Source: G965267605 sp965267605 (GTDB taxonomy: Bacteria > Bacteroidota > Bacteroidia > Flavobacteriales_E > Vicingaceae). From it: a stretch of 64,000 nucleotides of DNA. The stretch lies in assembly GCA_965267605.1 (NCBI GenBank), contig OZ254088.1:2232001-2296000 (forward strand). Reading direction: 5' to 3'. Both the position numbers and the translations under genes were made by a program. A model generated the notes under the pieces. That model saw only the letters and a list, made by a program, of their open reading frames with translations, was not told the origin of the DNA and ran no database searches. This document shows, piece after piece, positions 12,741 through 20,616 of this stretch; the first letter of the stretch is position 1; each line of letters begins with the position of its first letter.

Positions 12741-13430
12741 CTATGAAATAGATCCTGGTTCAACTTTAACACCTGGCCCCATCGAGCTACTGATACTCAC
12801 ACTTTTCAGGTAAGTACCTTTCGCAGATGAAGGCTTTAGTTTGATAATTGTAGAAAGAAGCTCAGCAGCGTTATCCTTCAATTGCTCAGGATCGAAAGAT
12901 GTTCTTCCAACCGTTGCATGGATGATACCTGCTTTATCTACTTTGAAGTCGATCTTACCCGCTTTTACATCCGTAACTGCTTTGCCGATGTCCATGGTAA
13001 CGGTACCTGATTTAGGGTTAGGCATAAGGCCTCTTGGCCCAAGTACTTTACCCAAAGCACCGATCTTACCCATAACACTTGGCATGGTAACGATCACATC
13101 AATATCGGTCCACCCACCTTTGATCTTTTCAACATAGTCGTCAAGACCAACGTGATCTGCACCCGCTTCTTTAGCTTCAGCTTCTTTGTCTGGACTCACA
13201 AGTGCAAGTACCCTAACAGTTTTACCTACCCCATGAGGAAGGCTCACTGTACCACGAACCATTTCGTTCGCTTTTCTTGGGTCCACACCTAGTCTGATAT
13301 CCAAATCAACAGAAGCATCGAACTTCTCAAAAGAGACGTCCTTTACAATCTGTGTAGCTTCCTGAAGTGTGTACTCCTTATCGCGATCGTACTTCTCCAG
13401 TGCTGCTTTTCTGTTTTTGCTTATTCCCAT
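12741..13430 (-). CDS. rplA: 50S ribosomal protein L1 (229 aa)
   Basis: Complete L1, recognised from SFEKFDASVDLDIRLGVDPR, the VRGTVSLPHGVGKTVRVL segment and the signature around MGKIGALGKVLGPRGLMPNP. It binds 23S rRNA at the L1 stalk at the E site and in many bacteria represses its own rplKA mRNA. It starts 11 bp after rplK, the usual partner. Confidence 0.98.
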   Translation of the reverse strand: MGISKNRKAALEKYDRDKEYTLQEATQIVKDVSFEKFDASVDLDIRLGVDPRKANEMVRGTVSLPHGVGKTVRVLALVSPDKEAEAKEAGADHVGLDDYVEKIKGGWTDIDVIVTMPSVMGKIGALGKVLGPRGLMPNPKSGTVTMDIGKAVTDVKAGKIDFKVDKAGIIHATVGRTSFDPEQLKDNAAELLSTIIKLKPSSAKGTYLKSVSISSSMGPGVKVEPGSIS

Positions 13431-13441
13431 GACTTCCTGAA

Positions 13442-13882
13442 TTATGCTGGCGCCTGGCCTCCCTTCACATTGATACCCATACTTCGCGCGGTACCAGCTA
13501 CCATTTTCATGGCTGACTCAACCGTAAATGCATTCAAATCCTGCATTTTGTCTTCTGCGATAGCTCTTACCTGATCCCAAGACACAGTACCAACCTTGAT
13601 ACGGTTGGACTCTGCGGAACCAGATTTAAGCTTAGCAGCTTCCAAAAGCTGAACTGCAGCAGGTGGAGTTTTGATGATAAAGTCAAACGACTTATCAGCG
13701 TATACCGTAATAACTACCGGTAATACCTTTCCTGCCTTATCCTGCGTACGGCCATTGAATTGCTTACAGAACTCCATGATGTTAACACCCTTGGCACCTA
13801 GTGCCGGTCCTACAGGAGGAGCAGGGTTTGCGCCACCACCACGAATCTGAAGCTTGATTAGTCCAATTACTTCTTTTGCCAT
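13442..13882 (-). CDS. rplK: 50S ribosomal protein L11 (146 aa)
   Basis: Complete L11: N-terminal domain with LQIRGGGANPAPPVGPALGA and the proline-rich linker to the rRNA-binding C-terminal domain (SWDQVRAIAEDKMQDLNAF, MVAGTARSMGINVKG). It forms the GTPase-associated centre with L10/L12 and is the binding region for thiopeptides and for RelA activation. It lies 41 bp downstream of nusG. Confidence 0.98.
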   Translation of the reverse strand: MAKEVIGLIKLQIRGGGANPAPPVGPALGAKGVNIMEFCKQFNGRTQDKAGKVLPVVITVYADKSFDFIIKTPPAAVQLLEAAKLKSGSAESNRIKVGTVSWDQVRAIAEDKMQDLNAFTVESAMKMVAGTARSMGINVKGGQAPA

Positions 13883-13923
13883 TACTACATATTTAACAGG
13901 CCGGAAGCTTGCCTGTAAACCAA

Positions 13924-14475
13924 TTATGATTCTTTTTCAACCTGGAGGAAATTCAGCTCAAGCGGCTGCTTTCTTCCAAAAATCTTCACCATTACCTCTA
14001 GTTTCTTTTTCTCATCGTTCACCTTCTCAATGGTACCAGAGAAACCATTGAAAGGACCATCCGTTACTTTCACTGTCTCACCTACAATGAAAGGAATGTT
14101 GATTTCTTCTGTGCTTTCAGCAAGTTCATCAACCTTACCAAGGATTCTGTTTACTTCGGCTGGTCGTAACGGAAGGGGCTCACCACCCTTCTCAGCTCCA
14201 AGGAAACCAATCACATTGGTTACATTCTTAATTACGTGTGGTACTTCACCTGAAAGGTCAGCCTCCATCAGGATATATCCTGGATAGAAACTTCTTTCCT
14301 TACTGATCTTCTTACCATTTCTGATCTGGTAAACCTTCTCAGTAGGAATCAGGATCTGACTCACACTTGCACTCAGGCCAAGTCTATCGATCTCATCCTC
14401 GATGTACTCCTTCACCTTCTTTTCCTTCCCACTAATGGCCCGGACTACATACCACTTTTTTCCTGTCTCAGACAT
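13924..14475 (-). CDS. nusG: Transcription termination/antitermination factor NusG (183 aa)
   Basis: NusG with its NGN domain (KKWYVVRAISGKEKKVKEYI, ERSFYPGYILMEADLS) and a C-terminal KOW domain (FIVGETVKVTDGPFNGFSGT). The frame is open 20 codons further upstream, into secE, but that extension overlaps secE and lacks similarity, so the ATG at 14475 (MSETGKKWYVV) is chosen. It binds the RNA polymerase clamp and links transcription to Rho or to ribosomes. It starts 4 bp after secE. Confidence 0.97.
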   Translation of the reverse strand: MSETGKKWYVVRAISGKEKKVKEYIEDEIDRLGLSASVSQILIPTEKVYQIRNGKKISKERSFYPGYILMEADLSGEVPHVIKNVTNVIGFLGAEKGGEPLPLRPAEVNRILGKVDELAESTEEINIPFIVGETVKVTDGPFNGFSGTIEKVNDEKKKLEVMVKIFGRKQPLELNFLQVEKES

Positions 14476-14479
14476 AGTC

Positions 14480-14701
14480 TTATTTGAATATATCGTAGAT
14501 GTAACCCAATATTCCTTTAAAGAAGGAATCCTCACTATTCACACCGAACGTGTAATCCATAAGGAACACTACCAGTGCGAAAATCACAGAAGCCACCAAC
14601 ACCACAATTGTAGAGTTCTGAAGCTCCTTCCAAGTAGGCCACGTCACTTTATGCAGAAGTTCATCTGCACATTCGTTTACGTAATTAATAAGCTTGGCCA
14701 T
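14480..14701 (-). CDS. secE: Preprotein translocase subunit SecE (73 aa)
   Basis: Short single-span SecE: an N-terminal amphipathic segment (YVNECADELLHKVTWPTWKE, holding the conserved VTWPTWKEL motif) and one transmembrane helix (STIVVLVASVIFALVVFLMD). An in-frame extension upstream would run into the tRNA-Trp gene, so MAKLINYV at 14701 is the start. It stabilises SecY in the inner-membrane channel. It lies directly between tRNA-Trp and nusG, the conserved order. Confidence 0.96.
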   Translation of the reverse strand: MAKLINYVNECADELLHKVTWPTWKELQNSTIVVLVASVIFALVVFLMDYTFGVNSEDSFFKGILGYIYDIFK

Positions 14702-14722
14702 TCCTTCAACTTTTAATTTCTG

Positions 14723-14795
14723 CACGGGTGGAGAGACTCGAACTCCCGACACCCGGTTTTGGAGACCGGTGCTCTACCAACTGAGCTACACCCGT
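14723..14795 (-). tRNA. tRNA-Trp (CCA)
   Basis: 73-nt cloverleaf. The acceptor ACGGGTG pairs with CACCCGT, discriminator G; D arm GTAGCTCAGTTGGTAGAG; anticodon loop CTCCAAA with anticodon CCA; T arm with GTTCGAGTC. CCA is not encoded at the 3' end. It sits between tuf and secE, as in many bacteria. Confidence 0.96.
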
Positions 14796-14804
14796 AGTTC
14801 CAAG

Positions 14805-14829
14805 CAGGGAAGCGCATTGCGCTTCCCTG
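14805..14829 (-). other. Strong hairpin between tuf and tRNA-Trp
   Basis: CAGGGAAGCGC and GCGCTTCCCTG form a perfect 11-bp stem with a 3-nt loop. No U run follows in the minus direction, so it is more likely an RNA-processing or mRNA-stabilising element that defines the tuf 3' end than an intrinsic terminator. Confidence 0.6.
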
Positions 14830-14846
14830 TAATGAAACTGTAATCC

Positions 14847-16034
14847 TTATTCAATAATCTCAGTAATCTGACCTGCACCAACAGTTCTACCACCTTCACG
14901 GATCGCGAAGCGTAGACCTTTGTTAACAGCAACAGGCTGAATCAGATTAACTGTGATTGATACGTTATCTCCAGGCATTACCATTTCTCTTCCTTCATCA
15001 AGGATGATCTCACCAGTAACATCTGTTGTTCTCAAGTAGAACTGAGGTCTGTATTTGTTGTGGAAAGGAGTGTGACGTCCACCTTCTTCTTTCTTCAGGA
15101 TATACACCTCAGCCTTAAGCTTTGTATGAGGAGTAATTGATCCTGGCTTACAAATAACCATTCCTCTTTTGATATCTGTTTTCTCGATACCTCTTAGAAG
15201 TAGACCAACGTTATCACCAGCCTCACCTCTATCAAGAATCTTACGGAACATCTCAACACCAGTAACAGTTGATGTAAGCTTCTCAGCACCCATACCGATA
15301 ATCTCTACATCGTCACCAGAGTTAATTACACCTGATTCGATTCTACCAGTTGCAACGGTACCACGACCAGTGATCGAGAATACGTCTTCAACAGGCATCA
15401 AGAAATCCTTATCTACATCTCTAGGAGGTAGTGGAATGTACTCATCAACGTGCTTCATTAGTTCGTTGATAGTCTCAACCCACTTATCTTCTCCATTCAA
15501 TCCACCAAGAGCAGAACCCTGGATGATTGGTGTGTTGTCTCCATCGAACTCGTAGAATGAAAGAAGATCTCTGATCTCCATTTCAACTAGCTCAAGTAGT
15601 TCTGGATCATCTACCATATCCACTTTGTTCATGAATACAACGATAGATGGTACACCTACCTGACGAGCAAGAAGGATGTGCTCTCTTGTTTGTGGCATTG
15701 GACCATCTGTTGCAGCAACAACAAGAATAGCACCGTCCATCTGAGCAGCACCTGTTACCATATTCTTCACGTAGTCAGCGTGACCAGGACAATCAACGTG
15801 TGCGTAGTGACGCGTTGCTGTTTGGTACTCCACGTGTGAAGTGTTAATTGTAATACCCCTTTCTTTCTCTTCAGGAGCGTTATCAATTGTATCGAAATCT
15901 CTGTCTTCAGCAAGACCTTGTCCGGCAAGAACTTTAGTAATAGCGGCAGTAAGAGTAGTCTTACCGTGGTCAACGTGACCAATCGTACCAATGTTCAAGT
16001 GCGGTTTCGAACGATCGAAATTCTCTTTAGCCAT
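14847..16034 (-). CDS. tuf: Elongation factor Tu (395 aa)
   Basis: Complete EF-Tu with G1 GHVDHGKTT, the effector region RGITINTSHVEYQT, G3 DCPGHADY, G4 NKVD and G5 SAL, followed by domains 2 and 3 (GRGTVATGRIE, REGGRTVGAGQITEI). It delivers aminoacyl-tRNA to the ribosome. It is placed behind four tRNA genes and ahead of tRNA-Trp and secE, the tufB arrangement. The 60 bp between the last tRNA and the start is A/T-rich and contains a 12-bp palindrome, ATTGTTAACAAT, at 16080-16091; no good promoter was seen there. Confidence 0.99.
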   Translation of the reverse strand: MAKENFDRSKPHLNIGTIGHVDHGKTTLTAAITKVLAGQGLAEDRDFDTIDNAPEEKERGITINTSHVEYQTATRHYAHVDCPGHADYVKNMVTGAAQMDGAILVVAATDGPMPQTREHILLARQVGVPSIVVFMNKVDMVDDPELLELVEMEIRDLLSFYEFDGDNTPIIQGSALGGLNGEDKWVETINELMKHVDEYIPLPPRDVDKDFLMPVEDVFSITGRGTVATGRIESGVINSGDDVEIIGMGAEKLTSTVTGVEMFRKILDRGEAGDNVGLLLRGIEKTDIKRGMVICKPGSITPHTKLKAEVYILKKEEGGRHTPFHNKYRPQFYLRTTDVTGEIILDEGREMVMPGDNVSITVNLIQPVAVNKGLRFAIREGGRTVGAGQITEIIE

Positions 16035-16095
16035 GACTCTGTTTTTTATCCTTAATTATATACTTACTTAAACTTATTTATTGTTAACAATTTTG

Positions 16096-16167
<72 letters not shown>

Positions 16168-16200
16168 TGATGGTAAGGCTTAAAGCCTAAAAATTATTTG

Positions 16201-16274
16201 AGCGGGAGACGGGATTCGAACCCGCGACCCTCAGCTTGGAAGGCTGATGCTCTAGCCAGCTGAGCTACTCCCGC
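16201..16274 (-). tRNA. tRNA-Gly (TCC)
   Basis: 74-nt cloverleaf. Acceptor GCGGGAG/CTCCCGC, discriminator T, anticodon loop CTTCCAA with anticodon TCC, T arm GGTTCGAATCC. No encoded CCA. Confidence 0.96.
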
Positions 16275-16280
16275 TAATGG

Positions 16281-16362
16281 TGGGGAGAGCAGGATTCGAA
16301 CCTACGAAGGCGTAGCCATCAGATTTACAGTCTGACCTCGTTGACCGCTTGAGTATCTCCCC
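16281..16362 (-). tRNA. tRNA-Tyr (GTA)
   Basis: 82-nt class II tRNA with a long variable arm. Acceptor GGGGAGA/TCTCCCC, discriminator A, anticodon loop CTGTAAA with anticodon GTA, T arm GGTTCGAATCC. Only 6 bp separate it from tRNA-Gly. Confidence 0.96.
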
Positions 16363-16391
16363 TCAATACTTTCAATTCCATAAAGAACGAG

Positions 16392-16465
16392 AGCCGATAG
16401 AGGGATTCGAACCCCCGACCCGCTGATTACAAATCAGCTGCTCTGGCCAACTGAGCTATATCGGC
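16392..16465 (-). tRNA. tRNA-Thr (TGT)
   Basis: 74-nt cloverleaf. Acceptor GCCGATA/TATCGGC, discriminator T, anticodon loop TTTGTAA with anticodon TGT, T arm GGTTCGAATCC. It is the first gene of the tRNA-tuf unit, behind a canonical promoter. Confidence 0.96.
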
Positions 16466-16489
16466 TTTTACCCCTCTACAAAAGGCCAT

Positions 16490-16519
16490 AAAAAAGCAGA
16501 CCTTCCTAAAAAGGTCTGC
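16490..16519 (-). terminator. Terminator of the rpsU-xerC-hpf unit
   Basis: GCAGACCTT (16496-16504), a 6-nt loop and AAGGTCTGC (16511-16519), followed on the minus strand by TTTTTT. The 9-bp stem has no mismatches. Its 5' arm overlaps the start region of the tRNA-tuf promoter. Confidence 0.85.
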
Positions 16520-16549
16520 AAATGTAGAAAAAGAAATACTTTAAACCAA
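16519..16549 (-). promoter_or_regulatory. Promoter of the tRNA-tuf-rpoBC cluster
   Basis: On the minus strand TTG (16547-16549), a 20-bp spacer and TACATTTG (16519-16526) fit the Bacteroidota sigma consensus exactly. Transcription should begin about 4-7 nt past the box, near 16512-16515, which is inside the 5' arm of the upstream unit's terminator hairpin. Confidence 0.75.
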
Positions 16550-16571
16550 CACGGCCAGCGGCTTTTTTAGC

Positions 16572-16880
16572 CTAAGCGATGGCTCTTTGCCGCGTCTTGT
16601 GTTTTCGAAGTTGTCTTCGCAATGCTTCAACTGCAGTATCTGTTGCTTCCTCGAATGTCTTGCATTGCTTCTTCGCGAATAGATCATGCCCTGGAATACG
16701 CAGTCTGATCTCTGCAATCTTGTTCTCCTCACCAGCGTTATTCTCTACTTTCAAAAATACTTCCCCATCTATTATCCTATCATAGAACTGCGCCAGCTTA
16801 TCAATTCTCCTTTGAACGAATTCTGTAAGTTCTTCCTTAGCGTGGAAGTGGACCGAGTTGATTTTCAAATCTACTTGCAT
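16572..16880 (-). CDS. hpf: Short-form ribosome hibernation promoting factor (102 aa)
   Basis: HPF/RaiA (YfiA) family: MQVDLKINSVHFHAKEELTE, a beta-alpha-beta-beta-beta-alpha fold with the basic helix end (EALRRQLRKHKTRQ) that contacts 16S rRNA. At 102 residues it is the short type, lacking the C-terminal dimerisation domain of long HPF, so it would need a partner to form 100S ribosomes or would act like RaiA in protecting 70S. It starts 11 bp behind xerC. Confidence 0.9.
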   Translation of the reverse strand: MQVDLKINSVHFHAKEELTEFVQRRIDKLAQFYDRIIDGEVFLKVENNAGEENKIAEIRLRIPGHDLFAKKQCKTFEEATDTAVEALRRQLRKHKTRQRAIA

Positions 16881-16891
16881 AGCGTATAGGT

Positions 16892-17770
16892 TTATGCCCG
16901 GGGGTGGGCTTGTTTATATATGTTTTTTAACTGCTCTACGGAGTTGTGAGTATAGACCTGTGTAGCGCTCAGGTTTGCGTGCCCCAAAAGCTCTTTAATG
17001 GCATTGAGGTCTGCTCCGTTGTTTAACATGTGCGTTGCAAACGAATGACGCAACACATGGGGACTCTTCTTCGTAATTGAGCTAGCCTTACCAATATAAG
17101 CAATTACGGTTCTGTAAACAAGGTTAGGATAGAGCTTTTTACCCTTGTTGGTAAGAAGCAAATGTGGGTCTTCTGAGGCCACTGTTTCTCTTATCTCAAG
17201 GTAACCCTCAATGCTCTTGATCAAACCAGGAATAATGGGAATGATCCTCTCCTTATTCCGTTTGCCCAGCACGCGCAAAGTCCCTCCGGTGAGGTCAACA
17301 TCCACCAATGTCAGCCCAATCAATTCTGCCCTTCGCATACCAGTGTAATACAACAGCTCAACGATCAAACGATCGCGCCAACCGGGGAAGTCCTTCTCGA
17401 ACGCCTCTTCATCCAGCAAGAATTCCATATCACGTTCCGGGACAAACTCAGGCAATTTCTTCCCTGTTTTGGGTGAAACCACTTGCAACATTGGGTTCTT
17501 TACTACCAACTGCTCCCGAACGAGGTATTTGTAAAATGTTTTAAGGGTAGAAATCTTACGATTAACCGTTCTGGGGTCTCTACCTTGCTCAAGCAGGCTA
17601 ACAACCCACGACCTTGCCATTGCACTGCTAACAATAGCAAAATCATCAGTCTCAAACTGATCCTTTATAAACTCCTGAAATTGTAACAGATCAGCACGAT
17701 AACCTTTTACCGTGTGCGCAGAATAGCGCTTCTCGTGCTGCAAATATGAAATGAAGCTATCCAGGTTCAT
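16892..17770 (-). CDS. xerC: Tyrosine recombinase XerC/XerD family (292 aa)
   Basis: Full-length Xer recombinase: N-terminal SAM-like core-binding domain (FISYLQHEKRYSAHTVKGY) and a catalytic domain with Arg in TGMRRAEL, Lys in VLGKRNKERIIP, HVLRHSFATHML, the second His in LLGHANLSATQ and the nucleophile Tyr in VYTH. The ATG at 17770 is preferred over TTG and GTG codons 3-4 positions upstream. It probably resolves chromosome dimers at dif. It sits between rpsU and hpf, so it is expressed with translation genes. XerC versus XerD cannot be decided by eye. Confidence 0.9.
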   Translation of the reverse strand: MNLDSFISYLQHEKRYSAHTVKGYRADLLQFQEFIKDQFETDDFAIVSSAMARSWVVSLLEQGRDPRTVNRKISTLKTFYKYLVREQLVVKNPMLQVVSPKTGKKLPEFVPERDMEFLLDEEAFEKDFPGWRDRLIVELLYYTGMRRAELIGLTLVDVDLTGGTLRVLGKRNKERIIPIIPGLIKSIEGYLEIRETVASEDPHLLLTNKGKKLYPNLVYRTVIAYIGKASSITKKSPHVLRHSFATHMLNNGADLNAIKELLGHANLSATQVYTHNSVEQLKNIYKQAHPRA

Positions 17771-17818
17771 CACAACTCCCAATAATATAACGAAATATCA
17801 CCGGGAATTGTTTTGACC

Positions 17819-18010
17819 CTACTGATTCTTCTGCTGCATCTTCTCTTTGAAGACAGCCTTAAGCACCTCTTCCCTTCTCTTTACAGATGGTTTTGTGAAC
17901 TCTCTTCTTGAACGAAGTTCACGCATCTGCTTAGTACGTTCGAATTTCTTCTTGTACTTCTTCAGGGCTCTGTCAATGCTTTCGCCTTCCTTTACTGGAA
18001 TAATCAACAT
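17819..18010 (-). CDS. rpsU: 30S ribosomal protein S21 (63 aa)
   Basis: Short, very basic protein: MLIIPVKEGESIDRALKKYK, then RELRSRREFTKPSVKRREE, diagnostic of S21. It acts at the 3' end of 16S rRNA during initiation; in Bacteroidota it has been linked to sequestering the anti-Shine-Dalgarno sequence. It is the first gene of a unit with xerC (48 bp on) and hpf, behind its own good promoter. Confidence 0.97.
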   Translation of the reverse strand: MLIIPVKEGESIDRALKKYKKKFERTKQMRELRSRREFTKPSVKRREEVLKAVFKEKMQQKNQ

Positions 18011-18032
18011 ATCCTTTAATTCTTTTAGGGCT

Positions 18033-18064
18033 GCAAATTTATGGTTTCAATACTGAACCACCAA
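18033..18064 (-). promoter_or_regulatory. Promoter of rpsU-xerC-hpf
   Basis: Minus-strand TTTG (18061-18064), 20-bp spacer and TAAATTTG (18033-18040) match the Bacteroidota promoter consensus. It fits exactly into the 55-bp gap between the acyl-CoA dehydrogenase stop and the rpsU start, giving a leader of roughly 18 nt. Confidence 0.75.
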
Positions 18065-18065
18065 A

Positions 18066-19205
18066 CTATTTGAGAATTTGGCGTGAGATCACGAGTTTCT
18101 GAATCTCGGATGTACCCTCACCGATGGTACAGAGTTTGGAGTCTCTGTAGAATTTCTCAACTGGGAACTCCTTGGTATACCCATACCCACCGAAGATTTG
18201 TACAGCTTCGGTAGAAACCCGAACCGCCACTTCGGAAGAGTAATACTTCGCCATCGCTGACACCTTGGTTACCAGCAATCCTCTATTCTTAAGATCAGCA
18301 GCCTCAAGCGTTAACAACTCTGCTGCCTGAATCTCAGTTGCCATATCGGCAAGTTTGAAGGCAATTCCCTGGAAATTTGAAATGGGTTGCCCGAACTGCT
18401 CTCTTTCCTTTGAATACTGAACTGATGCTTCATAAGCGCCTTTTGCTATACCACAGCCCAGCGCTGCAATAGAGATCCTACCCCCATCCAGTACCTTCAT
18501 TGCCTGAATGAATCCTTCTCCTTCATTGCCAAGCATATTATCTGCAGGGATTCTACAATCTTCAAAAATCACTTCAGCAGTTTCCGAAGCCCGCATACCC
18601 AGCTTATCCTCTTTCTTTCCAGCCTTGAATCCTGGCGTACCGCGTTCAACTACAAAAGCGGATATGCCATGTGAATCAAGCAACTCACCTGTTCTTGCAA
18701 GCACGACCATAACATCTGCTGAGATGCCATGTGTGATCCAGCATTTCGTGCCATTCAACACCCAATCACTTCCATCCTTTTTGGCCACACACTTCATCCG
18801 CATAGCATCTGAACCTGTATTCGGTTCAGTCAGACCCCAAGCACCAATCCACTCTGCTGTGGCAAGTTTTGGCAACCATCTCTTCTTCTGCTCATCATTT
18901 GCGAATTGAAGAATATGTCCGGTGCACAGCGAGTTATGTGCGGCTGTTGAAAGTCCAATGGATCCACAGATTTTCGCTACTTCAGAAACCACGGTATAGT
19001 ACTCCTCATACCCAAATCCGGCTCCACCATACTCCTCAGGAACCAACACACCCATTAAACCCAGTTGCCCCATCTCTTTGAAAAGTTCAACCGGGAAGTG
19101 CTGCTCTTCATCCCATTTCATCAAATTCGGCACGATGTTCTTCTTACCGAAATCCTGCACCATTCCAGCGATCATCTGCTGGTTCTCTGAAAGATTGAAA
19201 TCCAT
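18066..19205 (-). CDS. Acyl-CoA dehydrogenase (379 aa)
   Basis: Flavoprotein of the short/medium-chain acyl-CoA dehydrogenase family: N-terminal helical domain (MDFNLSENQQMIAGMVQDF), FAD/substrate segment AWGLTEPNTGSDA, WVLNGTKCWITHG, and the C-terminal motif CTIGEGTSEIQKLVISRQIL, whose first Glu is at the catalytic-base position of short/medium-chain enzymes. The length is typical. It catalyses alpha-beta desaturation of acyl-CoA in fatty or branched-chain acid breakdown; chain length cannot be told. It follows apt by 11 bp at the tail of a long minus-strand run. Confidence 0.93.
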   Translation of the reverse strand: MDFNLSENQQMIAGMVQDFGKKNIVPNLMKWDEEQHFPVELFKEMGQLGLMGVLVPEEYGGAGFGYEEYYTVVSEVAKICGSIGLSTAAHNSLCTGHILQFANDEQKKRWLPKLATAEWIGAWGLTEPNTGSDAMRMKCVAKKDGSDWVLNGTKCWITHGISADVMVVLARTGELLDSHGISAFVVERGTPGFKAGKKEDKLGMRASETAEVIFEDCRIPADNMLGNEGEGFIQAMKVLDGGRISIAALGCGIAKGAYEASVQYSKEREQFGQPISNFQGIAFKLADMATEIQAAELLTLEAADLKNRGLLVTKVSAMAKYYSSEVAVRVSTEAVQIFGGYGYTKEFPVEKFYRDSKLCTIGEGTSEIQKLVISRQILK

Positions 19206-19216
19206 ACTACCAGTGG

Positions 19217-19744
19217 TTAGTAACGCGCTAAACTAACAATATTTGATGAGAATTTTCTAAGTGGTTCCGCACCATTCAGAAACGTCAAATCAATGACAAA
19301 TGCGAAGCCAATCGTGTTCACTCCGATCCGAGATAGAAGCTCAGCAGTAGCAGCAGCGGTACCTCCTGTTGCCAGAAGATCATCATGAACGAGTACATTC
19401 GTGCCCGCAGGCACAGCATCCTCGTGCATCTCTATTGTTGCAGTACCATATTCCAACTGGTACTCCTGCTGTATCTTCTTGTAAGGAAGCTTCCCTTGCT
19501 TCCGTATAGGAACAAAAGGCACACCTAATTCCATGGCCATTCCCATTCCAAGAAGAAATCCGCGACTTTCAATTCCAGCAACTGCATCTATTTGCTCTCC
19601 CTCAAACCGCTGGATCATTTCACGGATCATCTCCTTACACAAAGCGGCATCATTCAGTAAGGGAGTAATATCCTTGAACATGATCCCAGGTTTAGGAAAG
19701 TCCGGGACCTCTCTCACGGTGGATTTAATTACCTCTTCAATCAT
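19217..19744 (-). CDS. apt: Adenine phosphoribosyltransferase (175 aa)
   Basis: Type I phosphoribosyltransferase with the PRPP loop VLVHDDLLATGGTAAA, the APRT-specific FKDITPLL near the N-terminus, AGIESRGFLLG and the flexible KLPYKK loop. It converts adenine and PRPP to AMP (purine salvage). One change from the commonest form is His for Val/Ile before the DD pair. Its start overlaps the end of the helix-hairpin-helix gene by 8 bp, suggesting translational coupling. Confidence 0.96.
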   Translation of the reverse strand: MIEEVIKSTVREVPDFPKPGIMFKDITPLLNDAALCKEMIREMIQRFEGEQIDAVAGIESRGFLLGMGMAMELGVPFVPIRKQGKLPYKKIQQEYQLEYGTATIEMHEDAVPAGTNVLVHDDLLATGGTAAATAELLSRIGVNTIGFAFVIDLTFLNGAEPLRKFSSNIVSLARY

Positions 19745-20612
19745 TGAAACGAATATAGGGCATCATCTTATTTACTTGCAGGGAGTCTAACAACTTTATC
19801 TTCAACAGGTCTTCCTTTGATTGAAAAGCTCCATGCTGTTCCCGGTAATTAAACACTGCCCTTGCCTGATTCCAGTTGGTAATGTATGGTAGCGAACGAA
19901 TTTCCTTCACGTCCATCGCATTGATGTTGCGGCTTACAGGTTCGCCTTTGGCTTCCACTTTACCTTGTATTTTCTCAAGCGTTTCTTCTCTCATACCGTA
20001 CACCTCCTGCAGTTGCTGAACATCAACATAACCCCCTATTCTATCCCGATAACGAACGATCCTCCTGGCAAACACTGGCCCAATACCCGGCAGTGATGTA
20101 AGCTGGGCAGAGTCTGCTGTATTGATGTCAATAATAACTGGTTGCACTACCTGATTGTTTGAAGGAACCTCGTTCTCCACGGTAGCCGTTAATCCCATAT
20201 AGGGAACGATGCGCTCCAACAATTCGGGTGTCATACCGTACACCTTTGCCACCTGCTCATTGGTTTGATACCCCCCGATCACGGATCTGAATTTGACAAA
20301 GGCTGCTGCCTGCCGGTGGGAAAATCCAAACTCCATTAGTTCGGTCTTGCTTACACTATTAGGATTAAATGGTCGTAAAGGTTTCTGCTTGATCTCAATA
20401 TTATCGCCCTTAATGACATAGGTGGGCACCTCATGATGGTTCACCTCAATTGACACAGGTGGTATTGTTGTGTAGGTGCTAAAAACATCATCTGAAGACC
20501 AATTCAGAATGATCCTTCCTGCTGTAACCAATAAGATAAAGGTGACCAATACAAGGATACCTCTCCTCTGAGAACGGTTGAACGCGAAGAGTTCACGGTA
20601 TTGTTCTTTCAT
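19737..20612 (-). CDS. ComEA-like helix-hairpin-helix membrane protein (291 aa)
   Basis: One N-terminal transmembrane helix (GILVLVTFILLVTAGRIIL), a linker, then three helix-hairpin-helix units: LMEFGFSHRQAAAFVKFRS, LTSLPGIGPVFARRIVRYRD (closest to ComEA) and IRSLPYITNWNQARAVFNYR. The start at ATG 20612 falls 4 bp behind the symporter stop; an upstream extension would overlap that gene. The domain binds DNA without sequence specificity; the topology places it in the periplasm, as in ComEA-type DNA uptake. The three-unit form is usual in Bacteroidota, and a true role in competence is unproven. Confidence 0.82.
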   Translation of the reverse strand: MKEQYRELFAFNRSQRRGILVLVTFILLVTAGRIILNWSSDDVFSTYTTIPPVSIEVNHHEVPTYVIKGDNIEIKQKPLRPFNPNSVSKTELMEFGFSHRQAAAFVKFRSVIGGYQTNEQVAKVYGMTPELLERIVPYMGLTATVENEVPSNNQVVQPVIIDINTADSAQLTSLPGIGPVFARRIVRYRDRIGGYVDVQQLQEVYGMREETLEKIQGKVEAKGEPVSRNINAMDVKEIRSLPYITNWNQARAVFNYREQHGAFQSKEDLLKIKLLDSLQVNKMMPYIRFND

Positions 20613-20616
20613 GACA

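Noticed and set aside
14476..14535. Longer NusG start inside secE
   Set aside because: It would overlap the end of secE by 56 bp; MSETGKKWYVV is the family start.
14702..14752. Longer SecE start
   Set aside because: It would translate part of the tRNA-Trp gene.
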